Shown piece by piece: positions 55,502 through 64,000 of a stretch of DNA of 64,000 nt. The translations under genes and the position numbers were made by a program. The notes beneath the pieces were generated by a model. It was not told the origin of the DNA. It saw nothing but the letters and a program-made list of their open reading frames with translations, and made no database searches. The stretch is taken from contig NW_026947484.1 in the NCBI RefSeq assembly GCF_034190915.1, positions 185,064,982-185,128,981 on the forward strand, read 5' to 3'. The stretch is from Cavia porcellus (taxonomy: Eukaryota; Chordata; Mammalia; Rodentia; Caviidae). The stretch's first letter is position 1; each line of letters starts with the position of its first letter.

Positions 55502-56598
55502 TATTTGGGAGGAAGGGGAGAAAGGCACGAAACAAAACAAGGCGGTGTGGGGGTGCACATAATACAGAACTACAAAAAAAAAAAAAAGTAAGAAATCACC
55601 TGTTAGTAGATTGCATATTGTCATCTTGGAAATGGTTGCTCAAATCACAGTATCAAGGATTACAGGGTGGACGTTCGAACAGGGAGACTGCGGACAGCTG
55701 TGTTCAATGATCCAAAAACATTGATATAGTCGGCTGTTTGACGCCCCTAAGCACACTTGCTGTTATATCCGTTAGAGCTCTTTTTTTCCCCCTCTCTTTT
55801 TTACAGCAAGATTTGCACATTTTGGATTTTATTACTCCTGAGTTCTTATTACTTTTTTGGGGGGGGAGAGAATGAGGTCAGGTATGGCAAAACAAAGCTG
55901 TCGGTCAGGACGAAGGATGGACATAGCACATGATGTAGAACAGAGTACAAGGTTGTCAACGGTGGTTGTCAACGATGTCTCTTGTTTCCTTGAGAAAGAA
56001 TTGTCTATCTCATTGGATATTATGGAGTTGGACGGAACAGTGGAGAACAAGACCAATAAAGCTTGGGCATTGTGAACATTGCAGGACTTCCGGGGGAGAC
56101 GGTGGTCAAACCAGAGTGGGCATCTTGGTGAATCTTATTGCCTTCAAAGTAGTTGCCTATACCCTCAAACTTGATACTATCATACAGAATGGAGCAGAGT
56201 CTGATCAGACAAAACGGGATCGTGGGAGTATTACAGGACTTCAGAACAAGTTAGTGGGAAATCAAAAAGAGTTACTATTATATATCCTGCTAATTTTTTT
56301 AATTTTCCCCTTAATTAAAACAGACATGGGAAATAACTAAATAATTTTTTTTAAAGAATGGGGGAGAGATTGAGATAAAACAGGACATAACAATATAACA
56401 ATACAGGTCAAAGCATGACTGTTTCAGCAATCTAGTGCTTCACCACCAAATAGCCCGACTTGATAGTAGTTGCCATGGTGTCTGTCTTTTTCCTTGGGGT
56501 GTTTGGATGAAACTTCATGTACTATAGCTTCAGGTGTTTCCGTGTCGAGAGGCCCAGAATAGAGCCTTTCCAATTGGTGGGTGAAAACTTTATAAGGC
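55458..56598 (-). mobile_element. 1.14-kb retroelement with L1-like 3' end, minus strand
   Basis: On the minus strand it ends in a poly(A) tail (plus T run 55458-55496) preceded by an AATAAA-type signal ('ttttattt', 55500-55507). It is flanked by 'tcctgcttg' at 55449-55457 and 56599-56607. Its 3' part (55560-55760) matches 51180-51345 and the L1 3' UTR module at 24200-24310. The upstream part (55800-56598) is GC-moderate, with several short frames but no family protein. Candidates are a 5'-truncated L1 with a long 3' UTR or a non-autonomous element sharing the L1 end. The 14-codon frame after 'ccatgg' near 56478 is too short to interpret. Confidence 0.75.
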
Positions 56599-56607
56599 TC
56601 CTGCTTG

Positions 56608-56905
56608 TTTTTCCTGTTTTCTCTCCCATGGAGTATTGTTTTCCATTCTTTGAATTTCAGTCTGTGAATTTCTTTTTCAATTAAATGTGTTTCTCATATG
56701 CAGCATATTGTTGGATCTTGCTTCATCTGCCAGATTTGTTTCTTTTGATTGGTGAGGAGGAACCATTTCCATTCATGGTTGCAACTGACATGTATAAACT
56801 TTTTCTTTTCATATTATTTTCCTGCTGTTGGTTCCCTGTCTTTCTCTTCTGTTTAATTGTTTGCCCTGCCTGGTGATTTCTTTCTATTTATCCTTCTTGA
56901 GAAAT
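56608..56905 (-). mobile_element. L1 ORF2 endonuclease-region fragment, right half
   Basis: Antisense ORF2 continues: 'ccatggagtattgttttccattctttgaatttcagtctgtg', 'atgtgtttctcatatgcagcatattgttggatcttgc' and 'ttttcctgctgttggttccctgt', parallel to 15495-15740. It rejoins 55165-55457. Confidence 0.82.
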
Positions 56906-56909
56906 ACAT

Positions 56910-57500
56910 TTTTAATTTAACCTTTCTTAATAAAAAACTATGCTCAAATTTATGTTATTCTTGTTAAATTCAAAGTTATTTTGAAGTTTTATTAAATATG
57001 GCCTTACTGAATTAGAGTTTATTTTTTCATAGATCATATTAGTTTGCACAGAACTGACATCTTATTAATACTGAGCTTCAGTTTTTATCTGTCAGGTTCT
57101 ATTTTATATCCCAAGGAATGGGATTTCTTTTATATTTCTGATTGCAGGTTCATATTTTTATGATAGTGTTGTTAGAATTATTAATCGCAATAGCCATTTT
57201 AATTGCATGTTTTGCTACATAATTTAGTAACAGGAAAACTGCAGGTAATTTTGTATATTTGACTTGTAACTACAATTTATTTATATTAGGAATTTGATAG
57301 ATCCCCCACTCGTTTTGAAGGAGATAATCTTATCATGTGCAAAACATAAATTTATTGTCATTTTTCTAAATGTCTTACTTCTTTTTCATCATTTATTCTG
57401 GTAGTCCAGTACAAGTATTTATGAATTATAATGATAGCATAATTAAGTGCAATTGATTGTTTCATTGATAGGTTTCAATTCTAAAAGATAAGTTCTTAAA
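56910..57500. other. AT-rich DNA, nothing recognised
   Basis: No gene or firm repeat could be supported. Confidence 0.45.
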
Positions 57501-57517
57501 AATTAAGATTTTTCTGG

Positions 57518-57518
<1 letters not shown>

Positions 57519-57552
<34 letters not shown>
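57519..57552. repeat. (TA)n microsatellite at a SINE tail
   Basis: About 17 TA units between the left target duplication and the T run of the SINE that follows. It probably grew from the target-site 'tatata'. Confidence 0.92.
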
Positions 57553-57587
<35 letters not shown>

Positions 57588-57677
57588 TCTTTTTCCTTTT
57601 TCGGTACCGGGGATCGAACTCACGATTGCCTGCTTGCAAGGCAGGCGCTTATGCCACTGAGCTAAAACCACAACCCC
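57553..57677 (-). mobile_element. tRNA-Ala-like SINE, minus strand
   Basis: Antisense copy of the 6464-6596 family: T run of about 34, 'gtctttttcctttttcggtaccggggatcgaactcacg', 'cttgcaaggcaggcgcttatgccactgagctaaaaccacaacccc'. The anticodon loop reads TGC (Ala) on the minus strand. The duplication 'aagatttttctggt.atata' flanks it at 57505-57524 and 57678-57697. Long tail and clear boxes point to a recent insertion. Confidence 0.93.
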
Positions 57678-58354
57678 AAGATTTTTCTGGTCATATATTT
57701 TATAGTTGGTTATTAACAGCACCGAAAAACTATTAAGCTTTTATATTGCCATGTCATCTTTTGATATAATTTTTCTGCCTTGTTTCCACGTAATAGACAA
57801 TATAGTCTCCAACAACCCTTCCTAACTTTAATGCTATCACTAATATTTGGCTAAAATTTTTCATTTTTATTCAGAAGTTGATAAGTTGTTTCATATCTGG
57901 GTGCACAGCTTCATCAACAACCAGCTCTTATAGAGAATCTCGAACTTCTCTGCCTGTTCTTTTTCCTTTTCCCTGCAAAAGTTAATTTCTACTTACTCCA
58001 AACACTGCCAACAGATGATGCTGTCCATAGCATTCTCTCAATATTTCAAATTCAATTTTGAAATTTTCATTGTTTTGAGAATTATACTTCCATAAAAAAA
58101 TTTATTACCTATGTATCTTTTTTTATCACTTAGGTAGACTCTATTAAAGGTGATTAAAAAAATCACCTTTTGTGCTGCCAGTAAATTACCTAGTAATTAA
58201 ACCAGTGTCACAAAGTGTGACATTATGTACTGGTTTTTATCTTTATTTTACACTTTCCCTTCAGGAATAACTCAGAGGTGATCCTTCAGTGTTTAAACTG
58301 AAAGTCAGTCTAGCTGTTTCCCTCCTTGCATGCTCCAATAATACACAAGGAATA

Positions 58355-58560
58355 CTTTTGATTTGTACTGGAGATTGAACTCAGAGGCTTACATTTGCTA
58401 GGCAAGTGCTGTAGCAATAAAATATATTTTTATTCTTTTTATGTTTTTATTTTCAGGCAGGGCCTCCCTAATTTGCCCAAGCTGGCCTTGAATTTCTGAT
58501 CCTATTGCATCATCTCCTTGAGTTGCTGCAAATACAATGTACACCACGGTACTGATTAAT
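58355..58560 (-). mobile_element. Dimeric B1+ID SINE, minus strand
   Basis: On the plus strand an antisense ID-like unit comes first ('tttgtactggagattgaactcagaggcttacatttgctaggcaagtgctg', 58360-58420), then an antisense B1-like unit ('caggcagggcctccctaatttgcccaagctggccttgaatttctgatcc', 58455-58505). Read on the minus strand the order is B1 then ID, as at 28930-29115. Diverged. Confidence 0.6.
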
Positions 58561-58837
58561 AATAAATCATTTCAATATTATTTCCCAAAATATCATGTCT
58601 GTGTTGATACAGTAAATCTATTCTTTCCACATAGAAATTTGTTAATTTTGAATAATTATATATTGACATTTTTGAAAATGTGAATTCACAAAGAAAAAGA
58701 TAAACTAACATTTATTTTTAAACCCAAACATTAAACTTGTAAGTCAGGTAAGTACTGATTTGTAAGTTAATTTTGGAAAATTTTACACTGTGCTCTATAC
58801 GCTAGGCTCTATATTAAATAAGAGATTTCCCTTTCTT

Positions 58838-58935
58838 TACTGTGAAACTACTGTGATAAAATCGAAATGGTTTTGGGAAAAAAAAAGAAACAGGTCTGAA
58901 GATCAGTGGAACAGAATGGAGGATGCAGACGCATC
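58838..58935 (+). mobile_element. L1 ORF2 fragment
   Basis: 'actactgtgataaaatcgaaatggttttggg' and 'gaagatcagtggaacagaatggaggatgcagac' match the ORF2 text at 22740-22825 and 41405-41475. A short isolated piece. Confidence 0.75.
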
Positions 58936-58939
58936 CCAA

Positions 58940-61900
58940 ATCAAGCTATGGGCATAGAACAGCTATGTGGTTAGCAATTGTTAGCAAAACTTTGAGTGCT
59001 ACTATTTAATTGATATTTGGCTTATATTTCATTTCAAATTTTTTAAACTATAAGTTCCTGGTTATGTAGCTAGAATATATTTTGGAGGACCTCACATATC
59101 AGGTCCCAAAAAAATGAGCTTGTATGAGTAATTTGTTCTTTCCAGTTGGGCATGATATTCATGTATTTTTATTATTTTTCACATGAATATAATTATAATT
59201 TCACAGAAATTAATAAACTCATAAGATATAATACAATAAATTTATAGTAAACAATAAAATATTTATGTTTATGTTAAACTATATATAAAACCATTTATAT
59301 TAAACTATATGCACACATAGAACACTATATTAAACTCCTAAAACCATAACTATGTCAATTACAGATATTTTAAATTAAAATATTTTGTAAGACCATATTT
59401 TCCATGAAGACACAGGCATTATATTAATAAATAATTTTAGTTCAATGTTATTATATCATTTATATGTAAGGGAGATAGATAAATATATCTATTCAGATAT
59501 CATATTCATAATTTTAAGTTTGATTTCAGTAATAGTATTTCTATTAGTGGCTTTACCTGAACTCAGTAAATGTCAAATACTAGCTTAGTTTTTATCATAA
59601 AAAATGTACATTGCATTCAAATGTGATTTGTATTTTGTGTCTAACAATTAATGTGTGTCATATGAGAAAAATAGATATGAGTGCCACAGGAAAAAACCTC
59701 TTGTATTTCCATGGTTAGAGTTAATACTTCATTTTTTTCTACTGAAGTATGAAATGCAGGATATTTATATACCCTCTTATTTTCATGAATTGCGTGTATG
59801 ACTGGTAGCAGGATTTAAGTTACTTTTCATACAGCAAAGAACTTACTCACCTGTGTAGTGATCCAGGATAAGAAAACACAAATCCTTTGAAGCACAAACT
59901 GTTAGAACCTGTTGGGTCAGCATAGTTGTTGTGAAGGTTCAAGAAAATTAATTCTGCTAAAAAATGTCTCATGCTTTCTGTTTCAGAGATAGCTGAAAAT
60001 ACAGTGTGGTCAGAATTCAATTAGCCAGGTGTGCTGTTGAGGTTCTTTTTAAAATGAAATTGAGAATGCTGATGGATTTTTTAGAAAAGCATTTAATATG
60101 AGTAGAGTCTAAAATTACAGCATTCCTAAATGGCTACAGAAATTATTTTACTAACCTCCTGATGTCTGGAACAAATTAAACATACTGCAGATCAAGAATA
60201 TTCAAACTTGTTATTATTAAATATTTGATGCCTGATTGAATTCTATCATAATTCTTTTTTCTCATTGGATATTAACTTCCAAAATATATTTAATATTTTT
60301 CAATATATTTTACAAGCTTAACATCTTAATTTGAATACGTAATGAAGTATATGAAATTATTTGCTTAGTCAACCTTACCTATTTTTGATTTGTATGAAAC
60401 TCTTCTGAAGTATTAGAAAGCCAAAAGAAAGGAAATATTCATAGTCAAAGATAGGAAAGAAATTTGCTCTAAATGAGCTGTCCGTGTCTTTGTTCTGGGC
60501 ATATCTCTGCAATGCTGTTTCAGAGAACTCATCCAAAAGACATGTGACTACCTATTGAAAATATAAAAAAAGATTAGCAAGTAAAAATAGATTAATTTAT
60601 TTTATCTATAAACTGGGTTTTAGGCTACTTTATAAGAGAGCAAGATTGTCATGTGCAAGTTAACAGAGGGAAAGTAACTTGAAAATACTGGCTAACTACA
60701 TGTGCTTTAAAGTCATATGTAGTAAGTTTTACCGATTGCTTGATATGTGCAAGGGAAGCCTTTAAAATAATTGCATTTAATTCTTACAATGAACTGTGAT
60801 GTGCAAACTCATTATTATATAACTATTGAAAAATAATCTAAAAAAAGAAGGAAAATAAACAAGCTCACACAGCCAGAGATTTAGTGAGGCTTTTAATAAA
60901 GGTGTGCCCACTCTGCTAGACTATCATATTAGAAATATTAGACATGTATTAATTAAATATAAATAGGTGAATTAACTTAGTGAATTTCCAAAATAGTATT
61001 ATGTGATTCAGTAGGGTATCTTTTAGTACACCATCAGAAGATTTTTACCTTTATAAAGTTTGGGCAAGATTGACTATGTTTTGCAAAATTTGGAGATATT
61101 CTTATCTCAAATACAGATAAAAGTACAAAAAATAAAGCAAAGCAGAAAGAATAAAACAAAACCATAGCATAAATTGATGCAGGAACTTGGTGATAAGAGA
61201 GGTTACTTATTTAGACAATAGTGCCAACAGTTAACAGTAACGCCCAGAGAAAAGTGGATATTTCTAGGTGGCGTCTGAGTTAATTAATAGGAACACATTC
61301 CAATTGTCTATGACTCCCCAGTGAACAATCTCTGAAAGAAACTGCAGAAACATATTGTATATATTAACACCAAAATCTACTTAATAAAGCTTGATATGCT
61401 AATAATAATAATAGTCCATTATATTTCACAAGACTTTGCAATGTTACTTACCACTTACACCAATCAAATCACAGTAAATTCATTTCCAAGTTCCACTAGA
61501 AGCTTGGCTTTTATAACTAAACCCTGAGTATGGTTGAGGGGGAAATTTCTTATTTCTATTAAATAATCACCACACATTTGGCCTGTTTCTCACCTTACTT
61601 AAGTTCACAGCAGTGTAGATAGTATCTTACCTTCAATGGAATACAAGAGAAAAACCAATATATTTCCAAGCCTGTACTTGAATCTATGAAATCATTTATC
61701 TTCCTAAAAGTAAAATCTGACTTAATCAGATGATGTTGTAATTGTCTACCTCATCCCCACCAATACCACATTGCAAATCTATTATTAAATGACTGGAGCT
61801 AAAATAAAATTGAAGTGCTCCAAAAGAAATGGTTTAGTTAAAATGCAGGTTGCATTAACATTCAGTTATGATTACAGCTTCTCATCCATTAAACACAGAT

Positions 61901-64000
61901 TTGTACATCATAACCATTCACAGTATGCTACTCTTTCAGATTGTCTGCTTATGGAAATCCAAGGTTCTCCTTCTTTGTCTAATCTTGAGAACTTGGATAT
62001 TTGCTAAATGTGTTTCTTTCAGTTTTTTTTTAATCTGTTACGTGTGCAGAAAAAAGAACAATTGAGGTTTCCTATGCTTTTGTGAGGACTTCCTAACATA
62101 TGGACAATATACTTATTAAAACATGATATTAATTTTGAGCTCAGTAAAGAATCCCTGTCATAAGTATTATTATGTCTATCAGTGTCAAAGGACAGTATTC
62201 TGAGTATAATTATGCTTCTAATATTAACAATTGCCTTAAAAATACAGTTTGGATATTTAATAAACTATATGTGAAAAATATTAAATAAAATGATAAAATG
62301 CAATAAAAACATAAAGTAGTTTTATTAACTTTATGGGGTCAAAGTCTTGTATGACTCAGTAGTCCATGGTAACAGTAAGTGCAATAACTTGCTGGTAATT
62401 CACTTTCCCAAGTTCAATGGAGAAATGATTCTCCAGTGAATTCAAATTAAATTGATAATGCATTCAAATTAAATCCTTTCCTTTCATTTAACTCATCTGT
62501 GTCCTGGAAACTTTTTCACTTTTGACATTATTGCGGCTTTCAATAAGTTGTTATTAATTGATAGACACTCACCACTCATAGTGACAATGAGAAGAGGACA
62601 CACACGGTGAGGAGACACTGACTATGAAGGTGAAAATAGTCATGCAAATGATGATAACAGAGACAGTCTTACAACATAGTAGACACGGGTTTGTTTAAGG
62701 GGCGGCAAGCACAGTGTTGCTTCACTATTATTTTCAGCTTTTTCAATGCAGAATATTTCAAGTTGAGTATCTGTGCATTATTTTTCCTGTGCTTACATGA
62801 TAGCAGGGAATTCATTTTTTTTGCTAAAGTTTAGTGGAGAAATCAAAACTCAGGTAATGAACACCATAAAATGAGAAATCAAGGCAACAACCCTTCCTAG
62901 TACTTTTCTATCCGCAGGCTACAGACACTCTGTCCTACTTTATCACACTGGGTTGCTTTTCTAATTTTATTCAATTTCACCCAACTTCTAGTCTCCCAAG
63001 ATAGTAGAAGTATATAGTTTTTAGTTGGAAAGTCATTTTGGGTTTCCTTAAATTGTGATTGTAAATGCTCTGAGCTTATAATAATTTGTGGAAATTTTAT
63101 GATTCAGAAAATAAAACCTGTGCCATACTCCTGGAAAGTTTCTATTTGAATGAGAATCCAAAACATTGCTAATGAGGCCGTGTGGAGGGTTAGTGGGAAA
63201 AGTGGCAGTGATGAAGGAGAGAACATCCTAAGTGAAGGAACAGGGTCAGAATTCAAGTGCAGCCCAAATGTAATGAGTTAGGACAAAAGGGAAAACTGAC
63301 ATTCAGTCATGTTAATACCTCCGTGACTCTTATTCTGAAAGAGGTGTTGTGTGTCATGTAATGTGATTGCACATTCATGTGGTACTTGATTGCCAATACT
63401 CAGTACAAACTGGATTACCCCAGTGAAACAACGGAACAAGTATGGTGAAAAAGCACAACTAGATTTCATGAACCCAAGTCAGGAACGCAAATGTGAAAAA
63501 TTAAGTATATTACTGCATTATTCCTAGTGACATCTTGTCTCTTAGAATTTACATTTTGCCTATCATTACATCTATCTGACTTGCTGTTTCTTTATTATAT
63601 GTAGAAATTTTAATGTTTCTGTGAATATTATTACAAGGTATTGCCACCTCAAGGTCTATGTTATTTCATATCTAATTTTAATAGATTTTTCCTAATCAGT
63701 TCATATAAAACAACTGTGTCTTCTCCATTAATTTAGCTTTTTTTGTTTATCTCTATGACCAGACCGGTGCCTCAACTTAGTCTTTCTCTTACCTTCACCA
63801 AATGTAAAGCTCAGTGAGTACACATTCTCCACGGACTCTCCTCATTGGTATCTTGTGTACTTCCTTTCACTGTCTTTAAAAGGAGAGCACATTTCTAAGT
63901 CCAAACACTCATTCACACACACACACTGCACACACACAGCCTCCCCTTACAAACTAACCCATATCCATTTATTTAATTTGTAATTCAGGTATTTGTGTTT
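58940..64000. other. AT-rich DNA, nothing recognised
   Basis: No supported gene or repeat except a (CA)n-like run near 63913-63938. Short frames at 61789-62065 and 63278-63469 show no motif or codon pattern that sets them apart from background. Confidence 0.5.

Noticed and set aside
55399..56340. Several frames as a processed pseudogene of a named gene
   Set aside because: The segment has a poly(A) and a target duplication, but its 3' end matches L1 tails in the window and no host protein could be recognised.

Overview
This window looks like a gene-poor, AT-rich stretch of a placental mammal genome, most probably a rodent. The evidence is its repeats: 7SL-derived B1-like SINEs, tRNA-Ala-like SINEs of the ID type, at least two fused B1+ID dimers, and several L1 subfamilies with tandem-repeat (monomer) 5' UTRs. 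The repeats suggest a non-murid rodent lineage; this is an inference and I cannot name the species. No intact host protein gene, rRNA or functional tRNA gene could be supported. Almost every open frame of 60-150 codons lies in a transposon fossil, a simple repeat or plain AT-rich DNA.

Layout. 1-9.1 kb: AT-rich DNA with an old L1 3' end (about 3.4-3.65 kb), a possible old LTR (about 4.0-4.4 kb) and one young tRNA-like SINE (6.46-6.60 kb). 9.1-18.8 kb: minus-strand L1 DNA; a near-full-length L1 (11.60-17.71 kb, 50-bp monomer 5' UTR at its right end) sits inside an older L1 (10.70-11.60 plus 17.71-18.80 kb). 20.4-21.4 kb: another old L1 piece and a mariner transposase fossil. 21.87-24.32 kb: an internally deleted L1 whose 5' UTR runs straight into the 3' part of ORF2. 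24.4-29.6 kb: B1-like SINEs, an old L1 and two possible solo LTRs. 30.6-34.0 kb: a minus-strand gammaretrovirus-like ERV (LTR, Gag, protease, part of RT/RNase H) that lacks the RT catalytic core. 37.3-45.1 kb: a plus-strand nested L1 complex. It begins with an exact-period 61-bp promoter-like array, runs through ORF1 and ORF2, then repeats the ORF2 3' half from a second subfamily. It is flanked by a roughly 20-bp duplication of the host L1 it entered. 47.1-47.3 kb: a (TC)n(CA)n(GA)n tract able to fold into a long hairpin. 49.08-53.22 kb: a betaretrovirus-like (class II, ERVK type) provirus with two LTRs, a perfect 6-bp target duplication, a primer-binding site, a polypurine tract and broken gag, integrase and env. 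55.2-56.9 kb: an L1 fragment split by a 1.14-kb retroelement whose 3' part is shared with L1 3' UTRs and with a stretch inside the provirus. 57.5-58.9 kb: further SINEs and an L1 piece. 59-64 kb: AT-rich DNA in which I recognise nothing.

The parts do not cooperate as a pathway. They record successive insertions: old L1s and mariner, then monomer-promoter L1s, then ERVs, then SINEs that use target-site duplications typical of L1 machinery. Boundaries were read by eye and are good to a few bases where a target duplication is given, otherwise to tens of bases or more.
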